Below are positions 19,426 to 27,390 of a DNA stretch of 64,000 nucleotides, piece after piece. The translations under genes and the position numbers were made by a program. Origin of the DNA: Acinetobacter sp. Ac_5812 (GTDB taxonomy: Bacteria > Pseudomonadota > Gammaproteobacteria > Pseudomonadales > Moraxellaceae); the NCBI RefSeq assembly GCF_013072695.1, contig NZ_LXUK01000008.1, forward strand, positions 186,001 to 250,000, written 5' to 3'. The notes under the pieces are model-generated. The model searched no databases, was not told the DNA's origin, and worked only from the letters and a program-made list of their open reading frames with translations. The stretch's first letter is position 1; each line of letters opens with the position of its first letter.

Positions 19426-21231
19426 CTAACTATGAGTTTCCTCTTCATCATCTCCCTCAAAAGTCTTGGAAATTTTTTCGATATTGAGACTCTTGGCCAT
19501 CGCATCAAAGATATCTTTATACACCCCTTGTTGCTGATAAAGCTGATGGTGCTCACCATGTTCCACGATCCTGCCATCCTGCATCACATAGGTATAATCG
19601 GCATCAATAATCTGTGACAAGCTATGTGAAATGATAATCACCGTCCGCCCCTGCTTGATCTCATCCAGACTATGCTTGATCTGTTCGGTTGCAATGGCAT
19701 CCAGACTTGCCGTCGGTTCATCCAGAAAAATAATCGGTGGGTTTTTCAGGAACATGCGGGCAATCGCAATACGCTGTTGCTGTCCACCAGAGAGTAATAA
19801 CGCATCAGATTGATAGGCCAATGGTAATTTTAGAATCTGCTCATGAATCGAGGCTTTCTTCGCCGCAAGGATAATTTCATCCTGTGTTGCCTCCATCTTG
19901 CCGTAACGGATATTCTCCTCAATCGTACCCTGAAAAATATGATTCTTTTGCAGAACTAAACCAATATGATCACGTAGATATTGGGTATCAATTTCCGTTA
20001 ACGAAGAGCCATTCAGTAGAATCTCACCAGACTGCGGTAAATAGAATTTGTCCAGTAAGCTGATCAACGTTGATTTACCCGCACCAGACAAGCCCACCAA
20101 GGCCGTAATTTTATTGGGTTGTATGGTGAGGTTGATGTCTTTCAGCGCATGGAAACCGTTCGGATAGAAAAAGTTCACCTGCTTAAGTTCAAACTTGCCT
20201 GTCAGGGGTTGTGGTTTCAGTTCTCCAGAAGTTTCAATTTCATCATCAGCTTCTAAAATTTTGAAAAAGCTTTCTGCATAAATCATCGCATCATTCACTT
20301 CATCATAGATGCGATGTAGCGAGCGAATCGGTGCTGAAACATTGTTGAATAACAGAATATGAAACATGATCATACCAATGCTCATATCACCGACCAGAAC
20401 AAAATAAGCCGTTAAAATAATAATAAAGACCACGCCGATCTGTTCAATAAAGGTTTTTAAGCCATCAAATAGAAAACTGAGTTGACGGGTTCGCATCTGG
20501 TCATCGGTCAGTTGTTTTTGTAAGGTCAGTTGTTTTTCTGCCTCAATTTGCTCACGGTTAAAGGACTTAATCACCGTGATCGACTGAATAATACTTAAAG
20601 TGCCCTGACTTTTACGTTCTCGACCATCACGTAAATTACGTCGTGTGCCACTGAGTTTTTGTGCTTGTTTAAAGGTAATCCAGAAATAAATTGGCACAAT
20701 ACTCAGCGCCACCAAGCCAATCCAGAAATTGGCATAGAACATCAGACACAGGGCAATGATGGCACTGCTAAACAAGGGAAAAATATCAATAAAGAAGATT
20801 TGCACCAACCGGGTAATCGAACCAATCCCCCGATCAATCCGAGTCTGTAATTTCCCTGCTTGGTTATCATCTTGGGTAAAAAAGGCCAGACGGTATTGTA
20901 GAAACTTCACGATGATCGACTGCGCCACATCCTGTGAGATCAAAATCCGTAATTTCTCGCCAAAAAACTTTTGTCCAAACTGAAGAAAAATATTCAGCAC
21001 TTCTTTGCTCAATAAAATCACACTGATGGTAAGTAGAATATGCCAGCCTGCATTTAAGCCCTGCCCTGACTCAACCACCGCATTGATCTGATCGACTGCA
21101 TATTGCAAAGTCAGTGCATTCACTTGTGCGGTTAATGCGCCAATCAAGGTCAGCACCAAAGTCACTGCAACCAGCCACTTATAGGGGAGCACAAATGGTT
21201 TTACTTTATGAAACAGCTGCCATAAATTCAT
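19426..21231 (-). CDS. ABC transporter, fused permease and ATPase (MsbA-type)
   Basis: This 601-residue half-transporter has an exporter-type membrane domain of about six helices (about residues 15-310). The nucleotide-binding domain has Walker A GLSGAGKST (about 385), Q-loop LVLQKNHIF, signature LLSGGQQQRIAIARM and Walker B PIIFLDEPTASLD followed by the switch histidine (IIISHSL). It works as a dimer at the inner membrane. The substrate (lipid, peptide or drug) cannot be told. It lies 56 bp downstream of a membrane-anchored coiled-coil protein and is probably co-transcribed with it. Confidence 0.9.
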   Translation of the reverse strand: MNLWQLFHKVKPFVLPYKWLVAVTLVLTLIGALTAQVNALTLQYAVDQINAVVESGQGLNAGWHILLTISVILLSKEVLNIFLQFGQKFFGEKLRILISQDVAQSIIVKFLQYRLAFFTQDDNQAGKLQTRIDRGIGSITRLVQIFFIDIFPLFSSAIIALCLMFYANFWIGLVALSIVPIYFWITFKQAQKLSGTRRNLRDGRERKSQGTLSIIQSITVIKSFNREQIEAEKQLTLQKQLTDDQMRTRQLSFLFDGLKTFIEQIGVVFIIILTAYFVLVGDMSIGMIMFHILLFNNVSAPIRSLHRIYDEVNDAMIYAESFFKILEADDEIETSGELKPQPLTGKFELKQVNFFYPNGFHALKDINLTIQPNKITALVGLSGAGKSTLISLLDKFYLPQSGEILLNGSSLTEIDTQYLRDHIGLVLQKNHIFQGTIEENIRYGKMEATQDEIILAAKKASIHEQILKLPLAYQSDALLLSGGQQQRIAIARMFLKNPPIIFLDEPTASLDAIATEQIKHSLDEIKQGRTVIIISHSLSQIIDADYTYVMQDGRIVEHGEHHQLYQQQGVYKDIFDAMAKSLNIEKISKTFEGDDEEETHS

Positions 21232-21287
21232 AGTGTTGAGGTCTACCTCTTCGATGCCTACACTGAAAACTACCTGATCGATCTTGA

Positions 21288-22037
21288 TTACAGCTCTTCT
21301 TCTAAAACCTCCGCATTATTCTGTTTAATCTTCTCCATCTTGGCATTCAGCTTTAACACATCTTGATAGAGTGCGTTGAATTTTTTCACTTGAACCGTCT
21401 CGCGGAACAAGATCATTTTATCCTTCCTCTGCCACTGATATTTCTTCAGCATATCGAACATGGCCTGTGCTTTTTCAATGATTTGCTGCTCGATTGGGAA
21501 AATATCATGCGCTTTATCTGCTTTCAGATTATTCTCCAATTTGGCTTGGAGCGAACTTCTCATTTCATTCTGGATTGCCAGACTTTTTGCCTGCTGCATA
21601 GCACTGGTCTGGATTTGTTGCCGTGCCTGCTCATATTCAGCGGATGCTTTACGCACCTGCACAAACATCTGCTCCGTGTCCTTATAGTTCTGCTTACGGT
21701 CCTGATCCAAACGCTCAACATCTAAAAAGGTATCCCAATTGGCGGCTTTGAGTTCACGTAAATAATGATTACGCGCTTCTACATTTTGCATCCAGTAGTT
21801 CAGTAGAAACTCAGACATCAATTTATAATCGCCAGATAAGCGATCATCATGAATATCTAGTTGCACAGGCGTCGACCAGTCTTGTGCCTGATCATAAAGT
21901 TCGCGCATTTTCTCAGACATAACCACCTCAAACATCTGCTGATTATTGATGGCACGCTGTTTCAGGCTATGCTGATAAAAGAAAAATGAACCAATACAAA
22001 GGACTACAACAGCCACAAAGATTAAAAAACGGCGCAT
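21288..22037 (-). CDS. Membrane-anchored helical protein of unknown function
   Basis: This 249-residue protein has an N-terminal hydrophobic segment (MRRFLIFVAVVVLCIGSFFF, about residues 2-20). That segment is either an uncleaved anchor or a signal. The rest is a highly charged, glutamine-rich helical body with likely coiled coils. ATG 22037 follows TTGGAGGC, a strong site, which argues against the upstream in-frame start at 22055. It directly precedes the ABC exporter gene on the same strand, so it may be an accessory subunit facing the periplasm; that is inference. I do not recognise the family. Confidence 0.68.
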   Translation of the reverse strand: MRRFLIFVAVVVLCIGSFFFYQHSLKQRAINNQQMFEVVMSEKMRELYDQAQDWSTPVQLDIHDDRLSGDYKLMSEFLLNYWMQNVEARNHYLRELKAANWDTFLDVERLDQDRKQNYKDTEQMFVQVRKASAEYEQARQQIQTSAMQQAKSLAIQNEMRSSLQAKLENNLKADKAHDIFPIEQQIIEKAQAMFDMLKKYQWQRKDKMILFRETVQVKKFNALYQDVLKLNAKMEKIKQNNAEVLEEEL

Positions 22038-22214
22038 ATTGCCTCCAAGTATCATTATATTTTTTATGTTCTGAATCTGAGTTTAATTGATAAAACACAT
22101 GCAGTTATAGTCCTTTTTATTTCACTTCTCGTAACGGAGCATTACATTTTCATCGCTTTAAATTCTACACGTTCGCCCCTATTATCTGTTTAACGAGAAT
22201 TGAAGAGATCCACC

Positions 22215-22910
22215 ATGCGTGTAGATATTTGGTCAGATGTAGTCTGTCCGTTTTGTTATATCGGTAAAAAACGTCTTGAACATGTGGCTGAGGAGGCTGG
22301 TATTGAGCTGGAAATTCACTGGCATAGCTTTGAACTGGATCCAAATGCACCTGCTAAACACGACACCTCAAATACTGAACGCTTAGCCAAAAAGTATGGT
22401 CGTAGTTATGCTGAAATGGAAGAAATGGAACGTAATGTTGCAGCCATGGCCGCAGTAGAAGGTATCGACTTTCAATGGCAGAAAGCCAATTCAGGCAATA
22501 GCTTCAATGCACACCGCATTATTCACCTTGCACAAAGTAAAGGTTTAGGAAATGAAGCGAAAGAAGCATTCTTCCATGCTTACATGACCGAAGGTCTGGC
22601 GATTGGTGAGCGTGAAGTGGTTGAAGAAATTGCCTCACGTATCGGTCTAGACAATGCCGAAGTGGAATATGTACTGGACTCGGATGAACTTGCAGATTTT
22701 GTGCGTCATGATGAGCAAATTGCCCATGAACAACTCAAAGTGACTGGCGTACCATTCTTTGTCTTTGATCAAAAACTGGCACTTTCAGGTGCTCAACCTC
22801 GTGAGATTTTCTTACAGGCGATGCAGCAAGCACAGTCAGAATCAACTGAGGAAATTGAGCAAACCGATGCAGCTCAATGTCATGATGATCAATGCGAAAT
22901 TAAGCCTTAA
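22215..22910 (+). CDS. DsbA family oxidoreductase, FrnE-like
   Basis: This 231-residue cytosolic protein (no signal peptide) has the DsbA/2-hydroxychromene-2-carboxylate isomerase fold. The N-terminal strand is followed by the redox motif CPFC in SDVVCPFCYIGKKRLE (Cys12 and Cys15), and the cis-proline region is VTGVPFFVFDQ. FrnE proteins act in thiol redox and oxidative or metal stress. The C-terminal tail adds CHDDQC, a possible extra redox or metal pair. ATG 22215 follows GAAGAGATCC. Confidence 0.88.
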   Translation: MRVDIWSDVVCPFCYIGKKRLEHVAEEAGIELEIHWHSFELDPNAPAKHDTSNTERLAKKYGRSYAEMEEMERNVAAMAAVEGIDFQWQKANSGNSFNAHRIIHLAQSKGLGNEAKEAFFHAYMTEGLAIGEREVVEEIASRIGLDNAEVEYVLDSDELADFVRHDEQIAHEQLKVTGVPFFVFDQKLALSGAQPREIFLQAMQQAQSESTEEIEQTDAAQCHDDQCEIKP

Positions 22911-22924
22911 GCTGGATTAAGCCT

Positions 22925-22959
22925 AAAACCGTTTTCACCTCTGTATGAAAGCGGTTTTT
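22925..22959 (+). terminator. Intrinsic terminator of the FrnE-like gene
   Basis: AAAACCGTTTTCA (22925-22937) pairs with TGAAAGCGGTTTT (22946-22958) with one G-U pair, and T residues follow. Confidence 0.85.
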
Positions 22960-23500
22960 AATCTTTAAATTTTCACATTCCCCTTTGGTTTCAGTCTTTT
23001 ATCTTTGAATAAATACCGTTTATCGACAGTCATGATTATTTCAATAATGACATATTTTCATTTGCTGAGCTTTTCACCAATAGATATGTGAAAGTGATCA
23101 CAACTCATCCATAAATTTATAGATAATTTTTTATCTTATGATCTATTTATTCGATTCATTATTTTAAAATGTTTTTATTTTCAAAGAGAAACCATGATCT
23201 ATATCTCGATTTAGAATACGTAAATGAGATTTTATACTAACTTGACCGCTATAGATTTTACCTCCTTTTCTTCTATAATCGTCATAAAGTGACAATCTTT
23301 TGTGATGAAAATGTTGTGTGGCGATCTCTTTTAACATAGGTCAAATTACAAATAGATCCGAAGATCAAAGTACTTGTCACACGTATAAGACAGCATACTT
23401 TATCGACTATAACTGATTACAACCTGTTTGAAATTGCTGTCACTTTGTCCTAATTCATGATTTAAAAACAGGCTCAAGCCTATCTCTAAGGAAACAATCG
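22960..23500. other. 541-bp AT-rich spacer with no visible gene
   Basis: This lies between the FrnE-like terminator and the unrecognised 473-residue gene. It has a CRP-type site and a -10-like hexamer (listed separately), so a transcript may start near 23135. That leaves either a leader of about 365 nt or a small RNA. I see no convincing open reading frame with a ribosome site; one six-codon ORF near 23192 is too short to support. Confidence 0.5.
23087..23127 (+). promoter_or_regulatory. CRP/Vfr-type site with class II-like promoter
   Basis: TGTGA (23087-23091), six bases, then TCACA (23098-23102) is an exact match to the core CRP/Vfr half-sites. GATAAT at 23122-23127 is a good -10 hexamer. 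It would place the site centre close to -40 relative to a start near 23135, the geometry of class II CRP activation. Regulation by the cAMP receptor homologue is inference. Confidence 0.55.
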
Positions 23501-24922
23501 ATGGACGTATTAGAGAAAGCACTCTTGGTTGATGAGCTCAAAACCCTCGTCGACGGGCTGAATGATGATAAAACATCACTTTTTGAAATTGCGAAGTCAA
23601 AACAACGCATCAAAGACATTTGCGCATCTTGCGACGATCCTCACTTTCAGGATCAGCTCAGCCCATTTAAAGAATTTATTCTGAATGAAGAATTCTCTGC
23701 CGATGACTTAGCGCTTTATGGCTACACCTTGACTTACCGCGGTACTTATAACTTTATGGGACGCGTAGAAAATGCCTTGTTTGCTTCGGCAGATATGGGC
23801 TGGGCCGCATTACGTCAAGCACAGCATTGGCAAGTTTGGGTGATTCGCCCTGCACTTTCATTCCTGAAAAGCCCTTGGCTCAACTCATCTAAAGATGCCT
23901 TACAATGGTTACAGAGTCATGCCAATGAGTATGTTAAAACAGACGACGAATTACAGAATTTAATCCCAATATTAGACCCCATTCAAGCTGATGATGCTGA
24001 AAAAGCTGCAAATAAAGATAGCCTATCTATTATTAAGGAACAAACAGCTCAGTTTCAGTCGCAACTCAATGCCATTATTCAAGAAAAAATTCAACCGGCT
24101 CAGATCACACCTTCTGCTCAAGCCACAGCACGTGTCAAACCAAGTTTTAGACAAAGTCCTGTTGCTTCTGCACATCTTAACAAAGCCAAACCATTGGCAT
24201 TGAATGATTTTAGTTTAGATGGCTTACTCTGTAGATTGGAGCGGATTGATGCACGCACCTTTCCATCGCTATATCGGGTCGATCTGCATAACGAGATAGA
24301 TCAGAATATAAAAATTGATTGGCTCTATCTCAAAGCTGAGAATGAAGCACAACCACTTTGGGGGTCAGCACAAATTTTTATTGCTGAGCAACTTTATGCA
24401 CAAGGCCAATTTTCACATTACGTGGTCTTAGTCGGAACGCATAGTGTTGAATATGCAACCACGATTTTACAGGCCTATACCGATCAACGTCATACTCGAA
24501 CCAGTTCTATTCATCAAACCAGCTGGAATAATTTTAAACAACATTATCATCAACATGAGACCTTGTTTAATGAGTGCATCATGAATGGCACTTTGGTCTG
24601 GCAGCGTGATCAACGTGTCTATCCATATATTCCGGCATCCTTTATTAACATACAGAAATTCATTCCCTTCGATGAAACTGCTGCGACCTTCTTTACGCCC
24701 GTGATTTTGCTACGAGAGCGACAAAAAATACGTGTCATCCATGGCTTAGAACGTGTGAAGCTGTCCAATGAAGATCAAGCCTATCCATATCTATTACTCG
24801 ATCGTACCGATGGCTATACATGGCAGTTGATTCGTCAAGTCATTAGCCGTTTACCGCAACCCATTTCGGTACATGACCTGTATCAGGCACTCGAAAATAG
24901 CGCTCTGCCTGAATCATCTTAA
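23501..24922 (+). CDS. Unrecognised 473-residue protein, possible ParB-like C-terminus
   Basis: I do not recognise this protein. It has no signal peptide and no membrane helix. Residues about 1-160 are helical and tryptophan-containing (MGWAALRQAQHWQVWVIRP). A low-complexity glutamine/alanine-rich linker spans about 165-230, and a second folded region lies at 235-465. Near the C-terminus, PVILLRERQKIRVIHGLER and YPYLLLDRTDG recall the strand-helix pattern of ParB/sulfiredoxin-fold domains, a weak visual similarity only. The ATG follows CTAAGGAAAC, a good site. It stands alone on its strand after a long regulated spacer, and two outer-membrane-like genes follow. Confidence 0.6.
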   Translation: MDVLEKALLVDELKTLVDGLNDDKTSLFEIAKSKQRIKDICASCDDPHFQDQLSPFKEFILNEEFSADDLALYGYTLTYRGTYNFMGRVENALFASADMGWAALRQAQHWQVWVIRPALSFLKSPWLNSSKDALQWLQSHANEYVKTDDELQNLIPILDPIQADDAEKAANKDSLSIIKEQTAQFQSQLNAIIQEKIQPAQITPSAQATARVKPSFRQSPVASAHLNKAKPLALNDFSLDGLLCRLERIDARTFPSLYRVDLHNEIDQNIKIDWLYLKAENEAQPLWGSAQIFIAEQLYAQGQFSHYVVLVGTHSVEYATTILQAYTDQRHTRTSSIHQTSWNNFKQHYHQHETLFNECIMNGTLVWQRDQRVYPYIPASFINIQKFIPFDETAATFFTPVILLRERQKIRVIHGLERVKLSNEDQAYPYLLLDRTDGYTWQLIRQVISRLPQPISVHDLYQALENSALPESS

Positions 24923-25148
24923 ACAAGGCATAGCTATACTTTTTAATTCAGGCAGTCTTATGCTGTAACTCGACTATTGGCTGTTTTTTCCAAAAGGATT
25001 TGGATCAGCTAGTCTACTTTTATTTCACTAAGCCCTTATGATTTCTAGCATTTTTATACAGCTAAATTGCTGTTTTTTGTTTCTAATACTTGATTTTATT
25101 GCCTTAATCATCAAAAGTTAACATAAGAACAATATATAAGTCTTTATT

Positions 25149-26267
25149 ATGAATAATTTACAGCAAATGGTGCCATCGCGTATCTTTTTTGCTTTGCTCA
25201 CACTGTCAATTGGCTCTTTAAGTGTTGCAAATGCAGAAACCAATGCTCAAAAGCAGCAGACCCAAACTGTAGCAGATAATGCTGAAAATGCCCTAGACTA
25301 TATTCCACGCTGGGTCGATGCCACGCCAACGATCTTTCCCGCGCAATCCAATCAATCCACGGTCCCAGCGACTGCCGAAACTGAAGACAAAACTTGGGCG
25401 GATAAAAAGCAACGCAGCATCCGCGAGTGGGCGGATCGTACTTCAGTCAAAATTGATGATTGGTTTGGTGATGTCGATCCTGAAAATCCGGCCTCAGCCA
25501 CCATTCGGGTGATGCTAGATAACTACTGGAATGAGCATGATGGTTATGAAGTTAAGCCACGTATTCGCGGTAAAATTAAATTACCAACCTTAGAGAAAAA
25601 AGTCAGCGTGGTATTTGGGGATGACTCTTTAGACGATGAGTTTAAAAATAATGTTGCCAATACCAATAACCAGCCCAATTCAGATCCGGATAAAAAGTTT
25701 GACTCCAAACAAACCCGAGACAGTAACGGCTCCTTAGCCTTACGTTGGTCAAATTTTTCCAAGAAGCTGCCTTTTGAAACTGATGCTGACCTTGGTATTC
25801 GTTCAGGCAGTGATATTTATGCCCGTCTAAGAGCGGAAAAACATTGGGATCTACGCAATGATTTCCGCTTTAATGCAGAACAAATTTATCGCTATGGCAG
25901 CAAAAGTGAAAATTATCTGCGCACCAATTTAGAGTTGATCCACGCGCGTCCAAATCAACCCTTTATCTCCAATCAGTTCAGTTTGACCTACGCGGATAAA
26001 CAGGATGATGACCTATGGTGGGATAACCGTCTTTTCCGTCAACACCAGTTCTTTGCGCATAACAACTTCAATTATGGCATTTATACCGGTGGCTATTACA
26101 ACAAAGATGAACTCCGCTTAAACAGTTGGGGACCTTTTGTGTCCTGGCGACAACCGCTTTGGCGTGAATGGTTCTATGTACAAGGCGATCTGAATTATTT
26201 TAATGATCATCGAGAGGACCGTAATCATTTTGTGAGTACATTCGTTCGGCTCGAGACTTTATTCTAG
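25149..26267 (+). CDS. Putative outer-membrane beta-barrel protein, copy 1
   Basis: This 372-residue protein has a cleavable signal peptide ending in SVANA (about residue 29). The N-terminal mature part (residues 30-190) is soluble and charged, with a tryptophan-rich helix (SIREWADRTSVKIDDWFGD). The C-terminal half alternates polar and aromatic residues with short turns and ends in ETLF, a terminal phenylalanine as in outer-membrane barrels. No named family is recognised. It is paralogous to the next gene: SDIYARLRAEKHWDL here against TDIYVQFLAKKQWDL there. Confidence 0.65.
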   Translation: MNNLQQMVPSRIFFALLTLSIGSLSVANAETNAQKQQTQTVADNAENALDYIPRWVDATPTIFPAQSNQSTVPATAETEDKTWADKKQRSIREWADRTSVKIDDWFGDVDPENPASATIRVMLDNYWNEHDGYEVKPRIRGKIKLPTLEKKVSVVFGDDSLDDEFKNNVANTNNQPNSDPDKKFDSKQTRDSNGSLALRWSNFSKKLPFETDADLGIRSGSDIYARLRAEKHWDLRNDFRFNAEQIYRYGSKSENYLRTNLELIHARPNQPFISNQFSLTYADKQDDDLWWDNRLFRQHQFFAHNNFNYGIYTGGYYNKDELRLNSWGPFVSWRQPLWREWFYVQGDLNYFNDHREDRNHFVSTFVRLETLF

Positions 26268-26287
26268 TACTGAAATGATCTGGCATG

Positions 26288-26320
26288 ATGCCCAGTTGGA
26301 ATTCCGATTGGGCATTTTTC
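26288..26320 (+). terminator. Intrinsic terminator after barrel copy 1
   Basis: ATGCCCAGTTGG (26288-26299) pairs with CCGATTGGGCAT (26304-26315) with two G-U pairs around a four-base loop, followed by T residues. The next paralogue therefore probably has its own promoter or depends on readthrough. Confidence 0.8.
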
Positions 26321-26347
26321 TTTAAAAAAATTAAGTCCAGTAAATAA

Positions 26348-27298
26348 ATGATTAAGCTTAAACTGCTATGCTTGTTTTCTTTTATTTTTCTTCACTTTAA
26401 CATGGATCAACGATACGCTTTGGCTGTGTATTTATTGATTGTAGGCAATCTTTGCCTCGGTGAGCTACTTACACCCTTCTTTCCAATGTTCTTACCGCTC
26501 AGCAGGCATTTCACCCGCGCATCACATGTATTTTTAGATCAAAAGACTTGGCATCCTCACACTCAAATGCAAGCTAAAAAAACGCTTACTTGTAATGTTG
26601 CAACAGAAAGACCTGAAGATCAGCTTAGTGATGCACAACTAAGCCAGGAATTGATGGCCGTTTTTGGTGAAGACTCATTATGGCAACGTGCACAACAGCC
26701 GCCACCCCTAAAAAAGCTTGGTAAAACCAGCAAGCACCCATCGCATAAAAATATCAATACGCCCAATCCCGTCAGCGCGAGTTGGAGTACGATTTCAAGC
26801 TGGTTACCCTTTAACAATGATCTGGACTTAGGTTCGAACTCCAATACTGATATTTATGTGCAATTTCTTGCCAAGAAGCAATGGGACTTACATTCAGGAC
26901 TGAATCTGGATACGGCGCAAATCTTTCGTTATGGCTCAAGCAGTAAAAACTATGCCGAAACCAATCTAAATTTAACCCAGAAGTTTCAGCAACAAGCACT
27001 ATTTTCGACTCAATTCAATCTGTCGAAGACCCAAGATGAAGACTACACTTGGCGTAATCGGACTTTCCAAAAACTGCATTTTCTCTCCAAAGACAACCTC
27101 AGCTATGGCATTGTCAGTGAAGGTGATTATGAAAAGAAAGAACTTCGCGTCAATCAATGGGGACCTTATTTTTCTTGGAAACGTCCGATTTGGCGTAACT
27201 GGCTGTATATGCAAAATGATCTGAATTATTTAAATGTTCCTGCCGATAAACAGGACAATCATTTCAGCTATCAAATGAGCTTTGAAGCGAACTTCTGA
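26348..27298 (+). CDS. Putative outer-membrane beta-barrel protein, copy 2 (atypical N-terminus)
   Basis: This 316-residue paralogue of the preceding gene aligns well from LMAVFGEDSLW (copy 1: VSVVFGDDSLD) to the C-terminus, which ends in EANF. Shared blocks include IFRYGSSSKNYAETNL and LRVNQWGPYFSWKRPIWRNW. Its N-terminus differs: two hydrophobic stretches (about 1-15 and 22-40) replace a clean signal peptide, and the tryptophan-rich helix of copy 1 is missing. No strong ribosome site precedes the ATG; M19 (26402) is an alternative start. It could be a diverged or partly decayed duplicate. Confidence 0.55.
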   Translation: MIKLKLLCLFSFIFLHFNMDQRYALAVYLLIVGNLCLGELLTPFFPMFLPLSRHFTRASHVFLDQKTWHPHTQMQAKKTLTCNVATERPEDQLSDAQLSQELMAVFGEDSLWQRAQQPPPLKKLGKTSKHPSHKNINTPNPVSASWSTISSWLPFNNDLDLGSNSNTDIYVQFLAKKQWDLHSGLNLDTAQIFRYGSSSKNYAETNLNLTQKFQQQALFSTQFNLSKTQDEDYTWRNRTFQKLHFLSKDNLSYGIVSEGDYEKKELRVNQWGPYFSWKRPIWRNWLYMQNDLNYLNVPADKQDNHFSYQMSFEANF

Positions 27299-27318
27299 TG
27301 AAAATAACAACATAACTG

Positions 27319-27340
27319 TGGATAACTTTAAAGTTATCCA
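27319..27340. repeat. 22-bp perfect palindrome
   Basis: TGGATAACTTT at 27319-27329 is followed immediately by its exact reverse complement at 27330-27340. It lies between the barrel copy 2 stop and the bidirectional terminator. TGTGGATAA at 27317-27325, a perfect DnaA-box sequence, overlaps its left arm. Confidence 0.6.
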
Positions 27341-27347
27341 TACACAT

Positions 27348-27377
27348 AAAAAACCTCCGCCTAAGCAGAGGTTTTTT
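27348..27377. terminator. Bidirectional terminator, barrel copy 2 / htpG
   Basis: AAAAAACCTCCGC pairs with GCAGAGGTTTTTT with one mismatch around a four-base loop. A-run and T-run flanks serve both convergent genes. Confidence 0.87.
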
Positions 27378-27390
27378 GTGATCAAAACAC

